DNA from: Lelliottia wanjuensis
GTDB taxonomy: Bacteria > Pseudomonadota > Gammaproteobacteria > Enterobacterales > Enterobacteriaceae
Direction: 5' to 3'
Assembly: GCF_030238365.1 (NCBI RefSeq)
Contig: NZ_JASSOT010000054.1
Coordinates: 62,001 to 126,000, forward strand
DNA length: 64,000 nucleotides
Of this stretch, positions 37,128-45,201 are shown piece after piece. The notes under the pieces were generated by a model. It saw nothing but the letters and a program-made list of their open reading frames with translations. It did not search any database and had not been told where the DNA came from. Made by a program: the position numbers and the translations under genes. How positions within the stretch are numbered: the stretch's first letter is position 1; each line of letters opens with the position of its first letter.

Positions 37128-37143
37128 ATGAAAGCGATTACAA
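37128..37143 (+). promoter_or_regulatory. GalR/GalS-type operator upstream of ytfQ
   Basis: ATGAAAGCGATTACAA fits the GalR/GalS operator pattern TGNAANCGNTTNCA at every defined position (37129-37142). The site is about 130 bp upstream of the ytfQ start. From memory, GalR binding near ytfQ has been reported in E. coli, which would agree. Confidence 0.6.
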
Positions 37144-37181
37144 ACTTGTGATTAACGTTTTATTCACTTTTCTGAAGTGTG

Positions 37182-37202
37182 ATGTAACGCAATCCGTTAC
37201 AT
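37182..37202. promoter_or_regulatory. perfect palindrome in the ytfQ promoter region
   Basis: ATGTAACG-CAATC-CGTTACAT, two perfect 8-bp arms around 5 bp, about 72 bp upstream of the ytfQ ATG. It does not have GalR spacing and is not a CRP site, so it may be the operator of another regulator. The 306-bp gap between ppa and ytfQ otherwise holds only promoters and leaders. Confidence 0.5.
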
Positions 37203-37273
37203 ATTCCATTGGCTATAGTTTTTTCGCAGAACATCTTTTGACCAACAATAACCTGGGCTACGAGGACATCATT

Positions 37274-38230
37274 ATGTGGAAGCGCTTACTTCTTGTCACA
37301 GCAGTTTCGGCAGCCATGTCGTCTATGGCGATGGCCGCCCCCTTAACCGTCGGTTTTTCGCAGGTCGGCTCAGAATCCGGCTGGCGCGCGGCTGAAACCA
37401 ACGTCGCGAAAAGCGAGGCCCAAAAGCGCGGTATCACGCTGAAAATCGCCGATGGCCAGCAAAAACAGGAAAACCAGATCAAAGCGGTGCGTTCGTTTAT
37501 CGCCCAGGGCGTTGACGCCATTTTCATCGCGCCGGTAGTGGCGACAGGCTGGGAACCGGTGCTGAAAGAAGCGAAAGACGCTGAAATTCCGGTGTTCCTG
37601 CTCGACCGTTCCATCGATGTGAAAGACAAATCTCTCTATATGACCACCGTCACCGCCAACAACGTGCTCGAAGGGCAGCTGATCGGTGACTGGCTGATTA
37701 AGCAGGTCGATGGCAAGCCGTGTAACGTTGTGGAGCTGCAGGGCACCGTCGGCGCAAGCGTGGCAATCGACCGTAAGAAAGGCTTTGCGGAAGCCATCGC
37801 CAAAGCGCCAAACATCAAAATTATCCGTTCTCAGTCCGGCGACTTTACCCGCAGCAAAGGTAAAGAGGTGATGGAGAGCTTCATCAAAGCGGAAAACAAC
37901 GGCAAGAACATCTGCATGGTTTACGCCCATAACGACGACATGGTGATCGGCGCGATTCAGGCGATCAAAGAAGCGGGCCTGAAACCGGGCAAAGATATCC
38001 TGACCGGCTCAATCGACGGCGTGCCGGATATCTATAAAGCGATGATTGACGGCGAAGCGAACGCCAGCGTCGAGCTGACGCCAAACATGGCCGGCCCGGC
38101 GTTTGATGCCCTTGAGAAATTCAAGAAAGACGGCACCAAACCTGAGCAGCTGACCATCACCAAATCCACCCTCTACCTGCCAGACACGGCGAAAGAAGAG
38201 TTAGAGAAGAAGAAAAACATGGGCTACTAA
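37274..38230 (+). CDS. ytfQ: galactofuranose ABC transporter, periplasmic binding protein YtfQ
   Basis: 318 residues, same as E. coli YtfQ. The signal peptide (MWKRLLLVTAVSAAMSSMAM, cleaved after MAMA) precedes a ribose-type binding protein with two lobes (LTVGFSQVGSESGWRAAETN, DILTGSIDGVPDIYKAMIDG). It captures galactofuranose and, more weakly, galactopyranose in the periplasm. The frame is open upstream to 37148, but the ATG at 37274 has a GAGGA ribosome binding site and gives the right signal sequence. First gene of ytfQRT-yjfF. Confidence 0.97.
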   Translation: MWKRLLLVTAVSAAMSSMAMAAPLTVGFSQVGSESGWRAAETNVAKSEAQKRGITLKIADGQQKQENQIKAVRSFIAQGVDAIFIAPVVATGWEPVLKEAKDAEIPVFLLDRSIDVKDKSLYMTTVTANNVLEGQLIGDWLIKQVDGKPCNVVELQGTVGASVAIDRKKGFAEAIAKAPNIKIIRSQSGDFTRSKGKEVMESFIKAENNGKNICMVYAHNDDMVIGAIQAIKEAGLKPGKDILTGSIDGVPDIYKAMIDGEANASVELTPNMAGPAFDALEKFKKDGTKPEQLTITKSTLYLPDTAKEELEKKKNMGY

Positions 38231-38250
38231 GGCCGCTCAGTCAGGAAAAA

Positions 38251-38323
38251 TGCCGGGTGGCGCTGCGCTTACCCGGCCTACAGGAAGCGCATTTGTAGGC
38301 CGGATAAGCGTAGCGCCATCCGG
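38251..38323. repeat. inverted pair of REP elements between ytfQ and ytfR
   Basis: REP copy at 38251-38281 (TGCCGGGTGGCGCTGCGC...) and an inverted copy at 38295-38323 (GTAGGCCGGATAAGCG...). No T-run follows, so it should not terminate. Such intercistronic REPs often stabilise the upstream mRNA, which would give more binding protein than membrane components. Confidence 0.85.
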
Positions 38324-38341
38324 CGTGATGCAGGGGGAACC

Positions 38342-39844
38342 ATGACTCAAGAACAACACCAGGAAATCCTCCGAACCGAAGGATTAAGCAAATTCTTCCC
38401 CGGCGTGAAAGCGCTGGATAACGTCGATTTCAGCCTGCGTCGCGGTGAAATCATGGCGCTGCTCGGTGAAAACGGCGCCGGGAAATCGACGCTGATCAAA
38501 GCCTTGACCGGGGTGTACCACGCCGATCGCGGCACCATTTTTCTGGAAGGCAACGCCATCTCCCCGAAAAATACCGCCCACGCCCAGCAGCTGGGTATCG
38601 GGACGGTCTACCAGGAAGTGAACCTGCTGCCAAACATGTCGGTGGCGGATAATCTGTTTATTGGCCGTGAGCCGCGCCGCTTCGGCCTGCTGCGCCGAAA
38701 AGAGATGGAAGCGCGCGCCACCAGGCTGATGGAATCCTACGGTTTCTCACTCGACGTGCGCGAGCCGCTGAACCGCTTTTCGGTGGCGATGCAGCAGATT
38801 GTCGCCATTTGCCGGGCGATCGATCTCTCCGCCAAAGTGCTGATCCTCGACGAACCCACCGCCAGCCTCGATACCCAGGAAGTGGAAATGCTGTTTACCC
38901 TGATGCGCCAGCTGCGTGACCAGGGCGTGAGCCTGATCTTCGTCACCCACTTCCTCGATCAGGTATATCAGGTCAGCGATCGCATTACCGTCCTGCGCAA
39001 CGGCAGTTTTGTTGGCTGCCGCGAAACCCGTGAGCTGCCGCAGATCGAGCTGGTCAAAATGATGCTGGGCCGTGAGCTGGATACCCATGCGCTGCAGCGC
39101 GCGGGCCGCACGCTCCTGAGCGACAAACCCGTCGCCGCGTTCAAAGATTTTGGTAAAAAAGGTACCATCACGCCGTTCAACCTGGAAGTGCGCCCCGGTG
39201 AAATCGTCGGTCTGGCGGGCTTATTAGGATCAGGGCGCACTGAAACCGCGGAAGTGATCTTTGGCATTAAGCCTGCCGACAGCGGCAGCGCGATGATCAA
39301 AGGCAAACCGCAAACCCTGCGATCGCCGCACCAGGCCTCCTGCCTGGGGATCGGTTTTTGTCCGGAAGACCGGAAAACCGAAGGGATCATTGCCGCCGCC
39401 TCGGTGCGCGAAAACATCGTCCTTGCATTGCAGGCGCAGCGCGGCTGGCTGCGGCCGATTCCAAAGCGTGAGCAGATCGCCATTGCCGAGCGCTTTATTC
39501 GCCAGCTCGGCATTCGCACCCCCAGCACCGAGCAGCCGATCGAGTTTCTCTCCGGCGGCAACCAGCAAAAAGTGTTGCTCTCCCGCTGGCTGCTGACCAA
39601 ACCGCAGTTCCTGATCCTCGATGAGCCGACGCGCGGCATCGACGTCGGCGCGCACGCGGAAATTATTCGCCTGATCGAAACGCTCTGCTCCGACGGTCTG
39701 GCGCTGCTGGTCATCTCCTCCGAACTTGAAGAGCTGGTGGGGTACGCCGATCGCGTGATCATCATGCGCGATCGCAAGCAGGTGGCAGAGATCCCGCTGG
39801 ATGAACTCTCGGTTCCGGCGATCATGAATGCCATCGCGGCATAA
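38342..39844 (+). CDS. ytfR: galactofuranose ABC transporter, double ATPase YtfR
   Basis: 500 residues with two fused ABC domains. Domain 1 (~8-245) has Walker A GENGAGKST and Walker B VLILDEPTASLD. Domain 2 (~255-500) has a degenerate Walker A (GLLGSGRTE), a signature LSGGNQQKV and Walker B FLILDEPTRGID. This asymmetry is normal for the monosaccharide CUT2 family. It energises import through YtfT and YjfF at the inner membrane. The ytfT start follows after about 10 bp. Confidence 0.96.
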   Translation: MTQEQHQEILRTEGLSKFFPGVKALDNVDFSLRRGEIMALLGENGAGKSTLIKALTGVYHADRGTIFLEGNAISPKNTAHAQQLGIGTVYQEVNLLPNMSVADNLFIGREPRRFGLLRRKEMEARATRLMESYGFSLDVREPLNRFSVAMQQIVAICRAIDLSAKVLILDEPTASLDTQEVEMLFTLMRQLRDQGVSLIFVTHFLDQVYQVSDRITVLRNGSFVGCRETRELPQIELVKMMLGRELDTHALQRAGRTLLSDKPVAAFKDFGKKGTITPFNLEVRPGEIVGLAGLLGSGRTETAEVIFGIKPADSGSAMIKGKPQTLRSPHQASCLGIGFCPEDRKTEGIIAAASVRENIVLALQAQRGWLRPIPKREQIAIAERFIRQLGIRTPSTEQPIEFLSGGNQQKVLLSRWLLTKPQFLILDEPTRGIDVGAHAEIIRLIETLCSDGLALLVISSELEELVGYADRVIIMRDRKQVAEIPLDELSVPAIMNAIAA

Positions 39845-39857
39845 GGAGTACATCGTG

Positions 39858-40880
39858 ATGCCCCGTTCTCTTCCCAAACCTGGCGAATCCAGGCGCCGCT
39901 TCAGCTGGCCCACCGGCACGCCGCAAATCGTGGCGCTGCTACTGGTGCTGGTGGTCGATAGCCTCGTCGCGCCGCACTTTTTCCAGATTATTTTGCAGGA
40001 TGGCCGCCTGTTCGGTAGCCCCATAGATATCTTAAACCGCGCCGCACCGGTGGCGCTGCTGGCGATCGGCATGACGCTGGTGATTGCCACCGGCGGGATC
40101 GACCTCTCCGTCGGCGCGACCATGGCTATCGCGGGGGCGACTGCCGCCTCGATGACGGTCGCCGGGCACAGCCTGCCGGTTGTGATTTTAGCGGCGCTGG
40201 GCACCGGCGTGCTGGCGGGGCTGTGGAACGGGATCCTGGTCTCGCTTCTGAAAATCCAGCCGTTCGTCGCCACTTTGATTCTGATGGTCGCCGGGCGCGG
40301 GGTGGCGCAGTTGATCACCGCCGGGCAGATCGTCACCTTCGACTCCCCGCAGCTGGCGTGGTTCGGCAGCGGCAGGCTGCTGCTGTTCCCGACGCCGGTG
40401 ATTATCGCCCTGGTGACGCTGGTTGTGTTCTGGCTGTTCACCCGTAAAACGGCGCTGGGGATGTTCATCGAAGCAGTGGGGATCAACATTCGCGCCGCGA
40501 AAAATGCCGGCGTCAGCACCCGCATGGTGGTGATGCTGACCTACGTGCTGAGCGGGGTCTGCGCGGCCATTGCCGGGATCATCGTTGCCGCCGATATTCG
40601 CGGGGCCGATGCCAACAACGCCGGATTGTGGCTGGAGCTGGACGCGATTCTGGCGGTAGTCATCGGCGGCGGATCGCTGATGGGCGGGCGCTTTAACCTG
40701 CTGCTGTCGGTGATTGGCGCGCTGATTATCCAGGGCATGAACACCGGCATTCTGCTTTCAGGCTTCCAGCCGGAGCTCAATCAGGTGGTCAAAGCGGTGG
40801 TTGTGCTTTGCGTGCTGATTGTTCAGTCGTCGCGCTTTATTAGCATCATCAAGGGGATACGCGGCCATGATAAAACGTAA
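39858..40880 (+). CDS. ytfT: galactofuranose ABC transporter permease YtfT
   Basis: 340 residues, CUT2 permease with about ten transmembrane segments. The family motif around IGMTLVIATGGIDLSVGATM and AILAVVIGGGSLMGGRFNLL is clear. It pairs with YjfF to form the membrane channel. The ATG at 39858 is used; a GTG one codon earlier sits six bases from AGGAG and would match the MM- start of E. coli, so the true start could be 39855. The longer frame from 39828 overlaps ytfR and is not family-like. Overlaps yjfF by 14 bp. Confidence 0.94.
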   Translation: MPRSLPKPGESRRRFSWPTGTPQIVALLLVLVVDSLVAPHFFQIILQDGRLFGSPIDILNRAAPVALLAIGMTLVIATGGIDLSVGATMAIAGATAASMTVAGHSLPVVILAALGTGVLAGLWNGILVSLLKIQPFVATLILMVAGRGVAQLITAGQIVTFDSPQLAWFGSGRLLLFPTPVIIALVTLVVFWLFTRKTALGMFIEAVGINIRAAKNAGVSTRMVVMLTYVLSGVCAAIAGIIVAADIRGADANNAGLWLELDAILAVVIGGGSLMGGRFNLLLSVIGALIIQGMNTGILLSGFQPELNQVVKAVVVLCVLIVQSSRFISIIKGIRGHDKT

Positions 40881-41868
40881 CTTACCGCTCATGATCACCC
40901 TGGGCGTATTCGTGCTGGGCTATCTCTACTGCCTGACGCAATTCCCCGGTTTCGCCTCGACGCGCGTAATCTGCAACATCCTGACCGATAACGCGTTTCT
41001 CGGGATCATCGCCGTCGGCATGACCTTTGTGATCCTCTCCGGCGGGATCGATCTCTCCGTCGGGTCGGTGATCGCCTTTACCGGTGTGTTCCTCGCCAAA
41101 GCGATCGGGTTCTGGGGGATCTCGCCGCTGCTGGCCTTCCCGCTGGTGCTGGTGATGGGCTGCGCGTTTGGCGCCTTTATGGGGCTGCTGATCGACGCCC
41201 TGAAGATCCCGGCGTTTATCATTACTCTCGCCGGGATGTTTTTCCTGCGCGGCGTGAGTTATCTGGTGTCGGAAGAGTCGATCCCGATTAACCATCCGAT
41301 CTACGACACACTCTCCAGCCTGGCGTGGAAAATCCCCGGCGGCGGGCGTCTGAGCGCAATGGGCCTGCTGATGCTCGGCGTGGTGGTGATCGGCATGTTC
41401 CTCGCGCACCGCACCCGTTTTGGCAACCAGGTCTACGCCATCGGCGGCAGCGCGACCTCGGCGAACCTGATGGGGATCTCCACCCGCAGCACCACCATCC
41501 GCATCTATATGCTCTCTACCGGGCTGGCGACGCTGGCGGGGATTGTCTTCTCGATCTACACCCAGGCGGGCTACGCGCTGGCGGGCGTGGGCGTTGAACT
41601 GGACGCGATTGCGTCGGTGGTGATTGGCGGCACGCTGCTGAGCGGCGGCGTCGGAACGGTGCTCGGGACGCTGTTTGGCGTGGCGATCCAGGGGCTGATC
41701 CAGACCTACATCAACTTCGACGGAACGCTGAGTTCCTGGTGGACCAAAATCGCGATTGGGATTTTGCTGTTCATCTTTATCGCCTTGCAGCGCGGTCTGA
41801 CGGTGCTGTGGGAAAACCGCCTCAGCTCGCCTGTGACGCGCGTTAGCACCACAACGCTCAACAGATAA
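40867..41868 (+). CDS. yjfF: galactofuranose ABC transporter permease YjfF
   Basis: 333 residues, second CUT2 permease of the system. The sequence MIKRNLPLMITLGVFVLGYL, the loop VGMTFVILSGGIDLSVGSVI and AIASVVIGGTLLSGGVGTVL match E. coli YjfF almost throughout, differing in the last residues. It starts within ytfT (14-bp overlap), implying coupled translation and equal stoichiometry of the two permeases. Last gene of the operon; no clear terminator follows before the FliA-type promoter at 41891. Confidence 0.96.
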   Translation: MIKRNLPLMITLGVFVLGYLYCLTQFPGFASTRVICNILTDNAFLGIIAVGMTFVILSGGIDLSVGSVIAFTGVFLAKAIGFWGISPLLAFPLVLVMGCAFGAFMGLLIDALKIPAFIITLAGMFFLRGVSYLVSEESIPINHPIYDTLSSLAWKIPGGGRLSAMGLLMLGVVVIGMFLAHRTRFGNQVYAIGGSATSANLMGISTRSTTIRIYMLSTGLATLAGIVFSIYTQAGYALAGVGVELDAIASVVIGGTLLSGGVGTVLGTLFGVAIQGLIQTYINFDGTLSSWWTKIAIGILLFIFIALQRGLTVLWENRLSSPVTRVSTTTLNR

Positions 41869-41890
41869 CACCCTGAATTTGCTTAAAGTG

Positions 41891-41917
41891 TAAACTTTTT
41901 CCGGTAGCGGTCGATAA
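41891..41917 (+). promoter_or_regulatory. FliA (sigma-28) promoter of the second chemoreceptor gene
   Basis: TAAA at 41891-41894, exactly 15 bp, then GTCGATAA at 41910-41917, one mismatch from GCCGATAA. It is 44 bp upstream of the ATG. The same spacing is seen at the first receptor (3762-3788). Confidence 0.75.
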
Positions 41918-41961
41918 CCTTTATTTCTGTCCAGAAATATCTCGCTACCGGAAATAACATC

Positions 41962-43530
41962 ATGCTGAAAACGCTATCGATTCGTACCGGCTTGCTTTCG
42001 TTACTGGCCGTTATGACCCTTCTGCTGCTGATTGTCAGCGGCATTGGCATCTATGCCCTCACACAGAGTTCCTCTTCTTTACAGCGCATCAATCACCTGC
42101 AGGGTGAGCAGATGGTGCAGCTCAACGCGGGTTACACGCTGATTTTGCGCGCCCGTAATGAGGCAGGTCAGGCCGTGCGTCTGATGGAGATCGGCATGCT
42201 GGATGATGCCGCCAAATCCGTGCAGAACATCAATCGCGAAGTCGCGCAGGCGCAAAAAACGCTGAAAGGCGTAATCGACGGCGGAATTGAGAATCCGCAG
42301 GGGCAGCAGCTGCTGGATAAAGTGGCGGCGAGTTTCGCCACCTATAACACCGACGGGATCACTCCGATGGTCGCTGCGCTGAACCAACAGAGCGCCGATG
42401 CCTATTACGATCTGCTGGAGAACAAGCTGATCCCGGTCGCGCGCCAGTTTGATAACGATATGCAGGCGTTCCAGTCGTGGAGCGAGCAGCGCGGGAAATC
42501 GGAAGTGAAAGCGGTGCAGTCGAGCAAAAACCGCGTGATGATGCTGATCGTGATCGCCGCGCTGCTCACCGCCGGGATTATCGTTCTGGCGTGGCTGTCC
42601 CTGCGCCATATGCTGCTTAAGCCGCTGCTGGCATCTATCTCCCAGCTTGAGCGCGTGGCGGCAGGCGATCTGACCCACAGCCTGAACGAACCGACCAGTC
42701 AGGAGTTCAACCGGCTGAATGCGGCCATCGAAGAGATGCGCCAGTCGCTGATGGGCTCGGTGATGCGCGTGCGCGATGCCAGCTCGCAGATTGACACGGG
42801 CAGCCGCGAACTGACGGCGGGCAACATCAATCTGGCCCAGCGCACGGAATCCACGGCCACCTCCCTTGAGCAGACCGCGGCCAGCATGGAACAGATCACC
42901 GCCACGGTGAAACAGAACGCCGACAACGCCGAGCAGGCGCACCAGATGGCGAAAAGCGTCTCGGACACGGCGGATCACGGCAGCGAAATGGTGTGCTATG
43001 TGATTGAAAAAATGCGCGATATCTCGGGCAGCTCGGCGCGCATCGCCGACATCCTGAGCGTGATTGACGGTATCGCCTTCCAGACCAACATCCTGGCGCT
43101 CAACGCTTCGGTAGAAGCCGCGCGTGCGGGCGAGCAGGGGCGTGGTTTTGCGGTGGTCGCCGGGGAAGTACGCAACCTCGCCAGCCGAAGCGCCGATGCG
43201 GCGAAAGAGATCCGCACGCTGATCAGCGATTCACAGACTCACGTCAACGAAGGCAGCGAGCTGGCGCAACAGGCTGGTGAGACGATGGATGAGATCGCCA
43301 CGGAAGTGCTGCGCATGACCAAACTGATGCGTGAGATCGCCAACGCCTCTCTGGAACAGAGTCGAGGTATTGAGCAGGTGAATATTGCGGTCAATCAGAT
43401 GGACGAGACCGCGCAGCAAAATGCCGCGCTGGTACAACAGTCTTCCGCGGCAACGCGATCGCTGGAAGAGCAATCACGCGAACTGATTGAAGCGATGTCG
43501 TCGTTTAAATTGTCGGCACAAACGGCCTGA
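41962..43530 (+). CDS. methyl-accepting chemotaxis protein lacking the CheR/CheB tail
   Basis: 522 residues. TM1 (~11-33), a four-helix periplasmic domain (~35-188, with NAGYTLILRARNEAGQAVRL resembling the ligand-binding helix of Tar-type receptors), TM2 (~189-212), HAMP (~213-266) and a signalling domain with tip VIDGIAFQTNILALNASVEA. It ends SSFKLSAQTA with no NWETF-like pentapeptide, so it is of the low-abundance type that depends on other receptors for efficient methylation. The ligand is unknown. It lies between yjfF and fbp, where E. coli has no gene. The first receptor in this window (3831-5480), with the HWETF tail, could assist it. Confidence 0.92.
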   Translation: MLKTLSIRTGLLSLLAVMTLLLLIVSGIGIYALTQSSSSLQRINHLQGEQMVQLNAGYTLILRARNEAGQAVRLMEIGMLDDAAKSVQNINREVAQAQKTLKGVIDGGIENPQGQQLLDKVAASFATYNTDGITPMVAALNQQSADAYYDLLENKLIPVARQFDNDMQAFQSWSEQRGKSEVKAVQSSKNRVMMLIVIAALLTAGIIVLAWLSLRHMLLKPLLASISQLERVAAGDLTHSLNEPTSQEFNRLNAAIEEMRQSLMGSVMRVRDASSQIDTGSRELTAGNINLAQRTESTATSLEQTAASMEQITATVKQNADNAEQAHQMAKSVSDTADHGSEMVCYVIEKMRDISGSSARIADILSVIDGIAFQTNILALNASVEAARAGEQGRGFAVVAGEVRNLASRSADAAKEIRTLISDSQTHVNEGSELAQQAGETMDEIATEVLRMTKLMREIANASLEQSRGIEQVNIAVNQMDETAQQNAALVQQSSAATRSLEEQSRELIEAMSSFKLSAQTA

Positions 43531-43564
43531 TAATAATCAACCCTGGCGTGCAATGCGCCGGGGT

Positions 43565-43858
43565 TTATACTTCCGTAGTATTCACTGCACCAATATTTTG
43601 ATGAATATCCGCCATTAAATTTTCCAGCGAATTGGTTAACTGTAATGCTTTTGGCGTCGGCTCAAGATATAAGCCTTTACGAATAAATAACGGCTCGTCA
43701 AAGAGTTGATTAAAACGTTTTAACGCCAGGCTCACCGCAGGGCGGGACATCTCCAGACGGATGGAGGCTTTCGCCATGCTGCCGCAACGGACGATCTCAA
43801 TAAAGACAGGGATAAGATTTAAATCAATACCGGTGTTCGCACGAGAAAAATTTTGCAT
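43565..43858 (-). CDS. stand-alone LysR-type DNA-binding domain protein
   Basis: 97 residues. LNLIPVFIEIVRCGSMAKAS and MSRPAVSLALKRFNQLFDEP form a typical LysR winged HTH, closest in style to LeuO/NodD-type N-termini. Translation stops after the linker helix (LENLMADIHQNIGAVNTTEV), so there is no effector domain. The region is much more AT-rich than its neighbours, suggesting horizontal origin. ATG at 43858 is preferred; a GTG at 43870 has the AGAGGA sequence directly abutting it. Either a truncated regulator remnant or a small functional DNA-binding protein. Convergent with the chemoreceptor gene. Confidence 0.6.
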   Translation of the reverse strand: MQNFSRANTGIDLNLIPVFIEIVRCGSMAKASIRLEMSRPAVSLALKRFNQLFDEPLFIRKGLYLEPTPKALQLTNSLENLMADIHQNIGAVNTTEV

Positions 43859-43964
43859 CCTGACAGTCACTCCTCTGAATAATTACGCAACTGTTCAGAA
43901 TAATGCGCGACAGGGCGGGAAGATTAAAGCGCCATTTTTATATTCATTTATACGGTAAAATATA

Positions 43965-43994
43965 TAAATAAGAACGGGGAGTGGAACTCCCCGT
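43965..43994 (-). terminator. terminator of fbp
   Basis: A 9-bp perfect stem ACGGGGAGT/ACTCCCCGT with a three-base loop. On the minus strand it runs into TCTTATTTATA, 10 bp after the fbp stop codon. Confidence 0.8.
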
Positions 43995-44004
43995 AAGAAA
44001 AGCA

Positions 44005-45003
44005 TTATGCGTCAGGGTATTCGCGGATAAGACGCTCGACGTCTTCGACCATATGATCGTTGCCGACGAAGAACGAACGGCGCTGGTGCAGACTCTCCGG
44101 GATGATGTCCAGGATGCGATCTTTACCGTCGCTCGCCTTGCCGCCGGCCTGTTCGGCCAGGAACGCCATCGGGTTGCATTCGTACAGCAGACGCAGTTTC
44201 CCTTCCGGGTGGCTGGCGGTGCTTGGGTAGAGATAAATACCGCCTTTCAGCAGGTTACGGTGGAAATCCGCCACCAGAGAACCGATGTAGCGCGAGGTAT
44301 ACGGGCGCTGGGTCAACTTATCCTCTTCCTGGCAGAATTTGATGTACTTCTTCACGCCATTCGGGAATTTGATGTAATTGCCTTCGTTAATGGAGTAGGT
44401 GCTGCCGCTGGCCGGGTAACGCATACGCTCCTGGCACAGGCAGAACACGCCCAGCGACGGATCGTAGGTAAAGGCGTGCACGCCGCAGCCGGTGGTGTAC
44501 ACCAGCATGGTGGAGGAGCCGTAAACCACATACCCGGCCGCCACCTGCTTGTTGCCCGGCTGGAGGAAATCTTCTTCCGTGACCGGCGTGCCGACGGGCG
44601 TGACGCGGCGATAGATGGAGAAGATCGTGCCGACAGAAACGTTAACGTCGATGTTCGAGGATCCGTCCAGCGGATCCATCAGCACAACGTATTTGGCGTG
44701 CTCGCAGCCTTCGAAAACCACGATTTCATCTTCTTCTTCGGACGCGATGCCCGCGACGATATCGCGTGCGCGCAGTGCGGCTTTCAGTTTTTCATTGGCG
44801 AACAGATCGAGTTTTTGCTGCACCTCGCCCTGTACGTTTTCGGCACCGCTGGCACCCAGGATATCGACCAGACCGGCCTTGTTGATATCGCGGTGGATGA
44901 TCTTCGCGCCGAGCTTTATTGCCGACAGCAAAGCAGTGAGCTCACCGGTAGCATGAGAGAACTCGTGCTGCTTTTCGACAATAAATTCACCTAACGTTTT
45001 CAT
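44005..45003 (-). CDS. fbp: fructose-1,6-bisphosphatase class 1
   Basis: 332 residues, as in E. coli. The active-site segment [19 protein letters not shown] contains the metal-binding residues, with EEEDE upstream and [18 protein letters not shown] near the C-terminus. It dephosphorylates fructose 1,6-bisphosphate in gluconeogenesis; it is a cytoplasmic tetramer inhibited by AMP. The frame is open 27 codons upstream, but the start at 45003 ([20 protein letters not shown]) is the family start. Divergent from mpl. Confidence 0.98.
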   Translation of the reverse strand: MKTLGEFIVEKQHEFSHATGELTALLSAIKLGAKIIHRDINKAGLVDILGASGAENVQGEVQQKLDLFANEKLKAALRARDIVAGIASEEEDEIVVFEGCEHAKYVVLMDPLDGSSNIDVNVSVGTIFSIYRRVTPVGTPVTEEDFLQPGNKQVAAGYVVYGSSTMLVYTTGCGVHAFTYDPSLGVFCLCQERMRYPASGSTYSINEGNYIKFPNGVKKYIKFCQEEDKLTQRPYTSRYIGSLVADFHRNLLKGGIYLYPSTASHPEGKLRLLYECNPMAFLAEQAGGKASDGKDRILDIIPESLHQRRSFFVGNDHMVEDVERLIREYPDA

Positions 45004-45201
45004 AACACTTTCCCTGCATCGTATGTGAGTAAAGCGATCGTATGTTGCGTATAAAGCCAGAAGTCCAACAATCTTAACAAACATTCAAATATTAGCGCAG
45101 AGGTGAATCGCGCCAGCAAAATACGGATTTACCTGAAATGCGTTTCTCTGGGGCTGACATGTGAGTAAAATGTGCGCCACACAGAAGAGGGATAGTGACG
45201 T

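Noticed and set aside
37150-37200. CRP site upstream of ytfQ (TGTGATTAACGTTTTATTCAC)
   Set aside because: The TGTGA and TCAC halves are separated by twelve bases instead of six.
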